Source: Uranotaenia lowii
Taxonomy: Eukaryota; Arthropoda; Insecta; Diptera; Culicidae
Assembly: GCF_029784155.1 (NCBI RefSeq)
Contig: NC_073693.1
Span: 182,673,802-182,737,801, forward strand
Direction: 5' to 3'
Length of the DNA stretch: 64,000 nucleotides
Shown here: positions 10,698 to 20,919 of the stretch, piece after piece
How the letters are laid out: each line of letters begins with the position of its first letter
Numbering within the stretch: position 1 is the first letter of the stretch
Translations under genes and position numbers: made by a program
Notes under the pieces: model-generated
Databases searched by the model: none
Seen by the model: only the letters and a program-made list of their open reading frames with translations
What the model was told of the DNA's origin: nothing

Positions 10698-11240
10698 TAG
10701 TGTTGAAAGGATGCTTGATTTTTTTTGACTGATTGATATGCTTTTTTAAACTTTCATTTATAACTTGTTTCCCTTTTTTGTTATTTTTTGTATTATTCCT
10801 GCAAAATGCTGATAATAAAAGTAAAACCTATTTTTAAAAATGGGGGGAGGGGGGGGGGGGTTATTAAAGCTACGTTATTATCTAGGGGAGGTCTATGACT
10901 TTGTGACGAAATGCTACGAGGGGGGAGGGGGGTGGGGTATAAAAACTCAAAAAAAGCAACGTCATTTATGGTTGTTCCCTTTGAGAAAAATGCGTACTTG
11001 AAAGATAGTATGAATACAACCAATGAATTCAAATTTAGGCTAAAGTTTGATTTTTTCTAGTGTAAGTCAGTGAAATTTGTAAAAGTTTTCCAAAAAAAAA
11101 CCTTGTGGAAAAGGCGAAGCGGCGGGATATTCAACAACATAGCGGAACGTGACCCGCTTTAACGGTACGTATGGCATTTCTACTTTAGTAGGTAGATAAC
11201 TGTTTTTTATTTATCAAACAAAAAATATTTTTGTACTCAC

Positions 11241-11448
11241 CTTTCAAAGCAATCACTTTGCTTGCAGGATTCATTATAGCAGAATCAGCGCTTATTGGTC
11301 TACGAATAGGATTTTGGGCGTCATTCATGTCGATTATAACCACTTGAGCAGTTTCGCCTACTTTTTCCCGGACGCAGATGAACTTATCAGATTCCATCGT
11401 AAGATTCGTAAACGATATTGAACTTGCGTTAATGTTTATGTTGGTGAG
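11241..11448 (-). CDS. Chc: Clathrin heavy chain, coding exon 2
   Basis: Clathrin heavy chain forms the triskelion legs of the coat on endocytic and trans-Golgi vesicles. This 208-bp exon encodes part of the N-terminal beta-propeller. Its peptide runs [20 protein letters not shown] and on through [31 protein letters not shown] and ASKVIALK, nearly identical to fly and human Chc. The acceptor is ...TTCGGCAG at 11449-11450; the donor is AAAG/GTGAGT at 11241/11240. It begins in phase 0, consistent with exon 1 at 15334-15375, and ends in phase 1. The next exon (TLQIFNIEMK in the family) is not found in the 11 kb to the left, so it lies beyond the window or the intron is very long. Confidence 0.97.
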
Positions 11449-11534
11449 CTGCCGAAGAGAAGAAAACCATTAACGGAAAACAATGAAGCTATTCATTCAT
11501 ACTAAATTTTGGGAACAGAAACAAGATGGGATGT

Positions 11535-11665
<131 letters not shown>

Positions 11666-12205
11666 CTTAAAATAAAAACTTCAAACTTAGAAGTTTTTTA
11701 CATTGAGTAAGAAGAATTTAAAACGGTTTGGCTGATCGAGTGAAAATCAGAGTTAGCTTAGATAGGAGGATTCAGGATAAAGTATTAAAGAAGAATTAAA
11801 GAATGAATATTGAAGATTTTCAATAAGTGCTTGAAATTTTACAGGACCACGGCCGATAGATGGTTTTCCAAGTCCCCGGATGCCTCAATCGAGGTGACAC
11901 CGCTCCAATCCAGCGATTCCTAATAGGAATTTCAAAACAACAGAAAATAATGCTTCCAATTGGAATAAATAGAAAATGGTTCAATGAATAAATGCTTTTA
12001 AATCTAAATTAAATTACCTTGTGGCAAAAGAAAGCAACTTTGAATCAAAAGAAACTGTTTTTCGTTTCAAAGTATCAATATTTTGAATCAAAGATTTTTC
12101 AAAACAAAAATTCTTTGAAACTAACGAAAATGCATTTGAAACAAAGAAACCAAAATCAAAGGAAATCGCTGCACTTTCCTTTGAAATAAAAAATCTTTTC
12201 GCTGC

Positions 12206-12276
<71 letters not shown>

Positions 12277-12282
12277 TTTTTT
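12206..12282. repeat. (TA)n followed by a poly-T run
   Basis: About 25 TA units run into about 24 T. A T run at a repeat edge suggests the tail of a minus-strand retroelement, but no body is recognised. Confidence 0.9.
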
Positions 12283-12396
12283 GGTCGCAGTCAACCTTTC
12301 AGGTTAGGACGAACAATTCCGAACTCAATGAATTATTTATAACAGACATTATAATTTTCATACTGTTACTCAGCTGGATAAATTAATTGGCTCTGA

Positions 12397-14121
12397 ACTA
12401 AGGACCGCTATAACGTTGCGTTTGTATTTTTTTTCATCTCAATCATTGTTTGTATAACATTCATCTCTTATTATGATACAGAGAATTAAAGTAAACAACA
12501 TTGAAGACAAAAACGATAGAGAAAATATTTGAGAAAGAATTTCAAATACTAAGGGCATCCGCAGCAATCGCTAGCAAAGTGAAAAAGCTCGCGAGTTTAA
12601 TCACTTCTATACCGCACCGGGGGTTAGTATCAAGGTGAGCAAAATAGGGCCGTTGCCGGCGGGACCGACAAAATCACCAAATTTGCTCACTAGAAAGGGG
12701 CGAGAGCAAACATGCACTGAAAAAATTTTACCGTTTTAAGCAGAATTAAACAAACGAAGTTGTTTACTCGATTCTGAATCAATGCGAAGTGGCCAGCAAT
12801 ATGGCTCGTTATGACGGAAGCGAACCACTGTATGTATGTCAAAACACGAGCCGAGGGCTTCAACGGAGTTGTTAACAATCGCATCTTGGGCAGAAACTTT
12901 TTTTTATTGCACAAAAACTAATTCCATGAAATATTTCCGAAAAGCCCTTCAAGTCCGACGATTGCTTGCTGAAGATTTAATGGAGTAATAATAATCGAGA
13001 CCAGTGCGCTGTGCAGGATTTTTGTATCCAACCGGCCAATATGGGTGGCATTCCAGTACTGTCCCTACCGATTCGGCTTTCGAAACGAGGTCTCTCAATA
13101 AGTTTGCAACTAATGGGACCCAGTTTTTCGGAGCAGCAACTATTTCAGTCAGCACGTTGGATAGAAAAAAGTTGAAGATTTTTTAGAAAAGTATGATTTT
13201 AATAGAAATATAATAAATAAATAAAGTTGAATTGTAGTTGAACTGTTTAGTTTGTTGAATTTTGTTTTTCGGGTCCATGTGTTAGGAAAAAGAAGTGCCC
13301 GGCGTTTTGAAAACAAAATCGAGCTTAATTCGAAAATACATTCTTATCTGAACTTATTTTATTCAATCAAGTCGTCCTACAATTCAATAAGTTTTTAATC
13401 ACAATCCAGCAAACGGGTGACACGGAATTGGAAACACCTTAAGGGAAACTCAACGCTTTGCCGAAAGGATCAAAGTTGAATCGGTCGCCGAAAACAACCA
13501 CCACCGGTTGAAAGCGGTGTCCTATAGATATGATGACGAGGTCAAGCGAAGCAAACATCCTGCTAACTGCTAAGAAGTTCTTGCTGCATCCGTCATCGGA
13601 CCCGATTGCTGGTCGTCTAAGCTGCTTGGCCTTAAGGCAATTGCTGCTGCTGTACGGCATGTTCAACCAGGATGTAGGCTTTGACGTCACGTTACGGATA
13701 GCAGCTTTTAAGACCAACATTAATCGAAATTTTAGCAAAAAAAACTGACGACTCCGAAAATTTACTCGGTCCGTATTAATTTAAGATTAAGATTTTCTTC
13801 AAAAGTTTTCCCAGTGCAATGCTAAATTTGAAAATATAATTATGCTACCGCCCGGTGCGCGAAAGAGTGTGTATCCTAAAACCGGTCCGCTGAAATGAGC
13901 AAAACCGGGCCGCGTATACTCACTTATTGGTGCGTTTGCTCTAATAGGTGATTCAATCAAGACGGTTTTCATTTGGCTTGTTAATTATCAAGTGTAATTT
14001 TTTTTCTTGATGAAGCACAGTAGTTTCACGATGCCCCGACAGATGGCGTATGATTCTGGGCTACTTGTATTTGTATGGATTCAAGCGCCACTGATCAGTC
14101 TGGGTATCTGGTGTCTGCGCC
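12397..14121 (-). repeat. Dispersed repeat, filled copy (empty copy at 63211-63563)
   Basis: The outer parts, 12397-12552 and 13942-14121, match 63211-63563 in reverse orientation with many small differences. The interior 12553-13941 is missing from the other copy, which marks it as an insertion. The family of the outer repeat is not recognised. Confidence 0.85.
12553..13941. mobile_element. Harbinger-like non-autonomous element (1389 bp) with TAA duplication
   Basis: The ends are GGGCATCCGCAGCAAT and, inverted, GAGCAAACGCACCAAT. TAA flanks it at 12550-12552 and 13942-13944. Comparison with the empty copy near 63.4 kb, where one TAA equivalent is present, confirms the edges. Internal short ORFs (for example 12949-13155 minus and 13530-13748 plus) match nothing I recognise. 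A related element with the same type of ends lies at 44811-45305. Confidence 0.85.
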
Positions 14122-14130
14122 TGAAAACTA

Positions 14131-14688
14131 ATATCTAGCGTAACATTTAAAAAGGGCGAAATTGCCAAATGTAAACAAATCGAGTTAACGGTCATTCCGG
14201 ATGCAGGCGGTTGCACTTTACCTATTAAACGCGGTTTCATTTTAAAATTACTTCAAACTTTAAAAAAATTGATAAAATTCAATTGGGCGAAACTTCCTGT
14301 TGATGCATTTTCGTTATGGAACGTGAAGTTGCGCCTATTCAAAATGGAGTGAATTTTTCTATTCGTGTAGGGCCAATAGGCGTAACTGAGTTGACCGCGT
14401 GTGACAAAACGGCCTAATTAGTTTTTGCGTGAATGGGCGAAACTTCAAAACCAAAACAAAAACGGCCGATCAATTGGGCGAAACTCGAAAATCTCTGAAA
14501 TTAAGCGAAAAAAGTTAAAGTTCTTGATAACCATCGAACAATAAGGGAATATAATGCACATTTTTTTAATGTTGTTGAACAAAAAGTGGTCGATTTTTTT
14601 AATAGGATTTGAATAGGTGTTTTCAAACGCGTTTTTCTCGTTTCGAGCAAACTGCTAGTTTCGCCATTTGAAATGTTACGCTAGATAT
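14131..14688. mobile_element. MITE with ATATCTAGCGTAACATTT inverted repeats
   Basis: About 30-bp terminal inverted repeats run from ATATCTAGCG to GGGCGAAA. The interior repeats GGGCGAAACT-type motifs several times and shares subterminal blocks with the MITE at 4852-5110. It abuts the end of the dispersed repeat in Chc intron 1. No coding content. Confidence 0.85.
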
Positions 14689-15333
14689 GTATAATAATTT
14701 GCCTATGAACGAATAAAATCCAATTTTTATTTGATAAATTTGCTGAATGACGTTATTCCTTATTATTAATGTATTTTATTTCCTTCAAGTATTTTTCTTA
14801 ACAAAGTACATAATTGTAATTTATGGGCGATGGAAGCGAAAATTTATTATTTCTCTCCTTAAGATATGTCAAAAGCTCGGTGGAATTTAAGCCGCATCCC
14901 TCTTACACAAGTGGAAAACCATGACCAAAAAAACGGCATTGCTTCCATCGCCTATTAATTTTATATTCAGGTTAAGGAAAACACTACTTAACTCATTATT
15001 CATTACTCATTGAGTGTTAATAATAAAAAAGGAGGTAATCATGTTCCTTTTGTAATTCCTATGTTCCCGTGAATGAAATTCACAACATAATTTACAATTG
15101 TACATAATTGTAAGTTTCGTTAACGAAAAATTTATTTATTTGGAATTGCAAAAAAAAAATGATAAAATGGTTTTAGCTTAGTTTTCAGTTTAGCGATCCC
15201 AAATGTACGAATCTGATGTTGAATCCTGAATACCTGAGTTAATAGATAATATCAGACGAAAAAAAATACAGGCAAATCAATTATAATACATGCTACAAAC
15301 TTCAACCCGGTTATGAAACACATCCATTTTTAC

Positions 15334-15375
15334 CTGCAAATGCTCTTGAAATCGAATTGGTAAAGATTGCGCCAT
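15334..15375 (-). CDS. Chc: Clathrin heavy chain, coding exon 1 (start codon)
   Basis: The exon encodes MAQSLPIRFQEHLQ, the conserved N terminus of clathrin heavy chain (fly and human begin with the same MxQxLPIRFQEHLQ pattern). The start lies in ACACCATGG, a good Kozak context. The donor is CAG/GTAAAA at 15334/15333. The exon ends in phase 0, matching exon 2 after a 3.9-kb intron filled with repeats and MITEs. Upstream on the minus strand, GATAAAGTTTTCCAG about 25 bp before the ATG could be an acceptor of a 5'UTR intron. No promoter element is recognised. Confidence 0.95.
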
Positions 15376-15987
15376 GGTGTCCTCTGCCAAACAGATTTTC
15401 TGGAAAACTTTATCAAATTCTTTACAGTAATGCTGCACTGCACTGAATATGAATCTAATTAGTCGCCTTCAAAAAAGATGTTTCGTTGGATGTATTCATA
15501 CGCGACGTTCACGCTCCTTTTTTTAAACTAAAAATTAAGTTTGATCGAGGTTGAGCACGCTCGTTTATTTTAACCATTTATGGTTCTTTAATAACCATTT
15601 TATGGTTTTTGCGTCGAAACCGCCAATATGGTTATTTTTCAATAATTTTTCGAGGGAGAAATTTAACTATTTTGGTAGTTTATGAGCATTTACCACAAAA
15701 CGGTTGAAAAACTATACAGCTATTTTGAAAGTAATCGATGGCGGAACTGAAGCCGTTCCACTTTTTTTTCTCGCGCAAATAAAATAAGTTTAAAAGTTAA
15801 TTCGTGCTTGTTGTGCTGGTGAATCGGGAGAACGGGTGATTTTGAACGGAATGGTAATAATCATAACATAAATTTTCTTCCTATATTAAGATCCCAACTA
15901 AACAAAACGAAAATCAAATTTCAGCGCACCTAAAGATGAATCCGATGATTTCGCTGCTGACCGGTTCCAGTTTTAGTGACTGTAGTA
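15376..15987. other. Upstream flank of Chc; no gene seen
   Basis: AT-rich DNA holding several short ACCATTTTATGGTT palindromes (15580-15690). It should contain the Chc 5'UTR, but its first exon cannot be placed by eye. Confidence 0.5.
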
Positions 15988-16928
15988 CACAGCAAGAAAA
16001 AATCGTGTAAATTTAGATCGAAAACGATGCACGAAAACGGAACATCAATTTTGATATAAAATTCTACCACGGTGTATTTTTCTCAACAATGTAATTTTTG
16101 AGGCGTGTAAATTTAGATCGAAAACAATGCACGAAAACGGATGACATAAACCGTCGTGTAAAAATACACAATGATGTAAATTACAAAACATATTAGCGTT
16201 TATTATACAAATCTTTTTAAAATAATCAGACTTTGGGAATTGTTTATGAATAAATACGCCACATGTGTCATTTTATTTAACATGTATTGCCGATACACTG
16301 CAAACTCAAAAAACGCACACCATCACTGGCAGCTGGAATTGTGGTTGTGTCCGATGATCCCCTACAGGGCGATGTTTTGCCGATCAGCGTCAGGCAGCAT
16401 TCTTGAATCCTTCCGGAACAGCATAGTAATCGGAATCCCCTAAACATTAGAAACATTCAACATTGATTCGGCTTTTGATCCATTTATAAAACAGCAATTC
16501 CTGCAATCGAAAGAGAATTTGAAGTTCCATTTTTTTTCATTTCGTCTATAACTATAACCTACCATTTTTTAATTCAATTCTAGAAGGAATTTGGTTCGGT
16601 TTTTATACTAAATTAACTGCGGAAGCGATTTTTTTTCTTGTCGCACAATAAACCACCATCTCGGATAAAAACATAACAATTTATGCCGCGAAAAAAAGGA
16701 AAACAATGGATCTGTCGTGTTTTACATTGTTTTCGTTGTAATTTTATATTGAGATATATTTTTTAGATCAGGGCGTGTAAACATAGATCATACAAATTTA
16801 AGTTTATACCAATGATTCAAAAATAGATCAAAAAGAGTGTAAAATTACATAAGTTTTGAATTACACTGGTCAAAAAGTAGATCACTCGTATTTTAGATTG
16901 CGTATACTTTTAGAAATTTTTTGCTGTG
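15988..16928. mobile_element. TA-flanked TIR element with CACAGCAA ends
   Basis: CACAGCAAGAAAAAA at the left and TTTTTTGCTGTG at the right form short inverted repeats flanked by TA on both sides (15986-15987, 16929-16930). Inside, a 38-bp stretch beginning CGTGTAAATTTAGATCG occurs twice (about 16004 and 16105). GTGTAAA/AGATCA motifs recur near the right end. There is no credible ORF. Confidence 0.75.
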
Positions 16929-17311
16929 TATGCGAGAGCTGGATGTATCTAAAAAAGAGTTCTGTATATACTTAGAAATGGATATTTAGTTATAAGCGTG
17001 TAATAGAAAAAAGAAAGAAATTGAAATCGCATGTAACCGTTAAGATTCCCGGATCGGAAGGAATATCGCAACCGGACCGATAACTGTCAAACCATTAGTT
17101 GTCAGTTTGAATCTATCCGGTTTCCCTTCGAAATCCGTTGGATTTTCCTGACAATTTCTCCGCTGCCATACAATGACAGATATCGAAATCGATCAGTTTA
17201 GTTTCGATTCGAATTCTGTCAGTTTTTCTTGCGACGGGCCATCATTTGAAAAACGAACGGTTATTTTTCGTGTTTGTCGCACGCCGCGTTTTCGTTGCCG
17301 GTCAAAATTTC
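16929..17311. other. Unassigned stretch
   Basis: No gene is recognised. It contains an imperfect inverted pair around CCGGATCGGAAGG / CCGGTTTCCCTTC (17050-17130). Confidence 0.4.
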
Positions 17312-19165
17312 ACGCCTGTTATCAAATTAAGTGGCTGGCCTTTCAAGCTTTTTACAGTCTGCTTCATGCCTAGCGCATTCAATATGCTGAAACAAGGTGG
17401 TGGAGGAAAAGCTGGGGGAGCTTCGACCACAATTTCATGGGACCATTTCTTCAATTGACTGTTCCGCTACAATCAGAATCTGAAACAGGAGCAAAACCCC
17501 GGCAGTGAAACAGTTTACCGCTACAGAGAGCCCTCAGCAGAAACATCAATCAGGAAATTGCCATCATCGACGCAGCCTACTCCCTCTTCGACACCTTCAC
17601 ACCATTCCCCGGACGTTAGAGATAACAGGATGCAAATCCTGCAAAAAAGTTCTCCGGACGCAAAAATCTCGAGAAGACCTACATATATGCGCTACAGATC
17701 CTGTACCGGGTTCTCGAAACACAGGAAGATTTCTTCAATCCACTAGGCATGAAAACCAATGTGGACCACATGCTTAACGTTACCTACAACTTGTTTCTTC
17801 CGGAGAACGCTCTAGTTTCCATAATGCGTCAACCGAACGTAAATCCTAGGGCTGCTGACCCAAAATGAGCGCACCAAAAATGAAATCCGTCAGGGTTTTG
17901 TGTTTGGAAAGCGAAGCATCAGAAACATTCTCGGAGAATGAAGTTGAATGTGGTCAGGAACTACAGGAGCAGCAGCACAAAAATTCCCCAGCCCAAGAGA
18001 TACTGATCGATCACGGCTAACCCAAAATGAGCGCACCAAAAATGAAATCCGAAAGGGTTTTGTCAAGTTTTTAGAAAGAGAAGCAGTAACATTCTCGGAG
18101 GAACTACAGGAGCAGCACCACGAAACAGGCTCCGTTTGTTTGGAGCTGCAGTGCAAGAAAGCCATCATAGACCGGCTGCAGGAGTGTTTGCCGCAAAGCA
18201 CCCCCCAATTTGGCACACTATCTGTTTGGGTTTGACCTGAGCAAAGAACTTTGACTCACCAATTTGCAGCAACCGGGGGTGCTTCCCGAGCAACTGCAGC
18301 ATATTTTGCTGCTGGATCAAACCTTGGAGGAAGGTAGGTATTTAGGATTTATTTTTGTGATTTGTTTTTTTTAAGAATTTTTTTTTCTAGGCCATCTCAA
18401 TTCCCCAGCCCAAGAGCTACTGATCGAGCCCGGCTAACCCGAAATGAGCGCACCAAAAATGAAATCCGTCAGGGTTTGGTGTTTGGAAAGCGAAGCATCA
18501 GAAACATTCTCGGTGAATGAAGTTGAATGTGGTCAGGAACTACAGGAGCAGCAGCACAAAACAGGCACCGTTTGTTTGGAGCTGCAGTACAAGAAAGCCA
18601 TCATATACCGGCTGCGGGGTGTTTGCGGCAGCAGAGCACCCCCCAATTTGGCACACCATCTGCTTGGCTTTGACCTGAGCAAAGAACTGCTACTCACCAA
18701 TTTGCAGCAACCGGGGGTGCTTCCCGAGCAACTGCAGCTTATTTTGATGCTGGATCAAGCCTTGGAGGAAGGTAGGAATTTATGATTATTTATTTTTGTG
18801 ATTTGTTGTTTTTTAACTTTTTTTTTTGTAGGCCAACTCAATCCTCCAGCCCAAGAGCTACTGATCGAGCACGGCTGACCCAAAATGAGCGCACCAAAAA
18901 TGAAATCCGAAAGGGTTTTATCGAGTTTTTTGGAAAGCGAAGCAGTAACATTCTCGGAGAAACTACAGGAGCAGCACCACAAAACAGGCTCCGTTTGTTT
19001 GGAGCTGCAGTGCATGAAAGCCATCATCGACCGGTTGCAGGAGTGTTTGCCGAAGCAGAGCCCTCCTTAATCTGGCACACCATCTGCTTGGCTTTGACAT
19101 GAGCAAAAAACTGCAATTTGCAGCAACCGGGGGTGCTTCCCGAGCAACTGCAGGCTTCGACGCTG
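17312..19165 (+). pseudogene. Nup205-derived pseudogene array, block A
   Basis: Nup205 is a scaffold nucleoporin of the inner ring of the nuclear pore. The block contains, over several frames, peptides matching the family in order: ISWDHFF; an LFDTFTPFPGR-type segment; ILYRVLETQEDFF; LPENALVSIMRQPNVNPR; then GFV.FLE; ETGSVCLELQ.KKAI.DRL; NLAHHLLGFDLSKEL and TNLQQPGVLPEQLQL. Human NUP205 has the similar TYAPFPGK, GFVECLD, NLALYLLGFELKKP and TNLQDPGVL. Stops and frameshifts break every copy. The C-terminal exon is repeated: a truncated copy (about 17862-17971) joined to a second (to 18333), a third (18391-18772) and a fourth (18832-19165). They are separated by near-identical introns of about 57 bp (GTAGGTATTTA ... 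TTTTCTAG). Retained introns rule out a processed pseudogene. Confidence 0.75.
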
Positions 19166-19509
19166 GGTGACAAAAAAAGCAAATCTGAAATGAATTTCGT
19201 TGATCCGATTTAGTCACCCGAGCGAGGCAAAAGATTGGTTGACAAGACCAAAGATAAAGATGCCACCATCCGAATTGTCAATATTGGTGATATTATCAAG
19301 AATAAGGCGTCGAGTACTTCGGATGTTAGGAAGGTTGGTAGAAAAAATGCCTGTGATGAAAGTGATACAGATTCTGACGACCAACTTTCGAGTTCTGTTG
19401 GAAAACCAAAAACCAATGATCAACTGGTGGCGTCGATTCTGGAAAGAAAAAGAGATAATATGGATCATTTGCGAACAAACCGAACCGTCAAACGTGGTCG
19501 GTCTGCAAT

Positions 19510-20663
19510 CCCAAGCAACCAGAATTCCCTTTAAAAGGTTCCATAGAAGCTTAATCAGCTCTCGTTTGTGTCTGAAGAGAATGCTAATCAGCCCAAAATT
19601 TAAGTTCTTAAAGCTACTTTCAAGTTCGTTTAGGTGGCTGTAGAGAACGCTATTCAGCTTCTAAGAGAATGTCAAGAAATTTCTACGCGCCGAAAAAAAA
19701 AATCCGATTGACAGATCGCTCTGACAACCACATTTCATATTGCTAGGTTGCCGGTCTATCATGGTCTATCTCATTGATTTCAATTATATTGTTTTGATTA
19801 CAAAAGCTGCTTACACGCCTAGAGAATTGAACCGCTGCTCTCTAGGTTGCAATGAAACTCACCAGCCTCTCGACCAATCCAGCAATAGCTAATTGCCACT
19901 GTAATGATTAGTATTCAAACTTAATGTCATTTGAGATGATTGAGTGGGTTGGTCAATAGAAGGTACCTTATTTCGTTCAAAGGACTTTCAGTACACAATA
20001 TGAATCATAACAAAAATTCGCATCATCAGAAATTTATTCGAATATCTTAACATTTATAAGAAAAATTCGAAAAAATCTTGAATTCCATTTGTAAATATCA
20101 GTACAGATATAAACAAAACAAATACCATGACGAGAAATTGACAGACATTTTTGACAAGTCGCTTAGAATTCTCATATAGGTTCTTTAAAACACCTTCAAG
20201 TATCTTAATGGTGCGCTTTAAAATGTTACGCGAACGTTATCGACCTTCTTGAAAAACATTTTTGACATGTCGCTTAGAATTCCCTTATAGGTTCTTTAAA
20301 ACACCTTCAAGTTTCTTTATGGTGCGCTTAAGAATGTTACGCGAACGTTATCGACCTTCTTGAAAAACATTTTTGTCATGTCGCTTAGATTTCCCGTATA
20401 GGTTCTTTAAAACACCTTCAAGTATCTTAATGGTGCGTTTTGGAATGTTACGGGAACTTTATCGACCTTCTTGAAAGAAGTTCCATTAAAAGCGCTTAGA
20501 AGTTCCGTTATCGATAGTATTAACCTTTCAAAAGGCGATGGAAGTTCCTGAGTAACTTTGACGCGACAAGAGTCACCTGCAGTTCCCGTAAAACATTTTT
20601 TCAGCCAAATGTGAACTTCGGAGCTCCATCTTTAAGTAAAGACGCGACTTTTGGTTGCTTGGG
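19510..20663. mobile_element. MITE with CCCAAGCAACCA inverted repeats
   Basis: CCCAAGCAACCAGAA at the left and its inverted counterpart at the right (TTGGTTGCTTGGG) are flanked by AT on both sides (19508-19509, 20664-20665). It interrupts an open frame without shifting it. The right half holds three tandem 111-bp units. The MITE at 37610-38627 has closely similar ends (CCCAAGTAACCA). Confidence 0.8.
20143..20477. repeat. Three tandem 111-bp repeats inside the CCCAAG MITE
   Basis: The unit, containing GTCGCTTAGAATTC, GGTTCTTTAAAACACC and TTATCGACCTTCTTGAAA, occurs three times with 111-bp spacing (anchor points about 20153, 20264, 20375), with about 5-10 differences between units. Confidence 0.9.
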
Positions 20664-20919
20664 ATGTCAGCATCCGGAAAGCAACCACTTAGTGACAAAA
20701 CAAGTTCACAAAAGGACGCAATGAAAGATGAAATAGATTTTGAAGATATGCTTCAAACAAATATTGTAACGGCTAACAAAGTTCAAAAGATCATCAACCC
20801 AGTCGCTATGAAAAGTCGTCGAAAATGGGCCACAAAGGAAAACATCATCCAAAACAGCGCTGGAACACGAACGGCTGCTACCGGCATAAAAACGCTTGCA
20901 TCCAGCAATAACAACAACC

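Larger units (their letters stand above)
7805..10979. mobile_element. TIR element with GGGAACA ends, carrying an ORF and two nested insertions
   Basis: The left end GGGAACATCCATAAATGACG and the right end are inverted repeats of about 24 bp with two mismatches. G-rich subterminal blocks (GGGGGAGGGTGGGGG) occur next to both ends. TTT flanks both sides, possibly a 3-bp duplication. Without the hAT-like insertion (8324-10697) the element is only about 800 bp. Superfamily uncertain (Harbinger-like is my guess). Confidence 0.65.

Noticed and set aside
11185..11397. 70-codon minus-strand ORF as a separate small gene
   Set aside because: It is Chc exon 2 read from an internal Met and through the donor into the intron.
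19200..19643. 147-codon ORF overlapping the unrecognised split ORF
   Set aside because: It is an alternate frame of the same region and runs into the MITE; the frame that resumes after the MITE is the better candidate.
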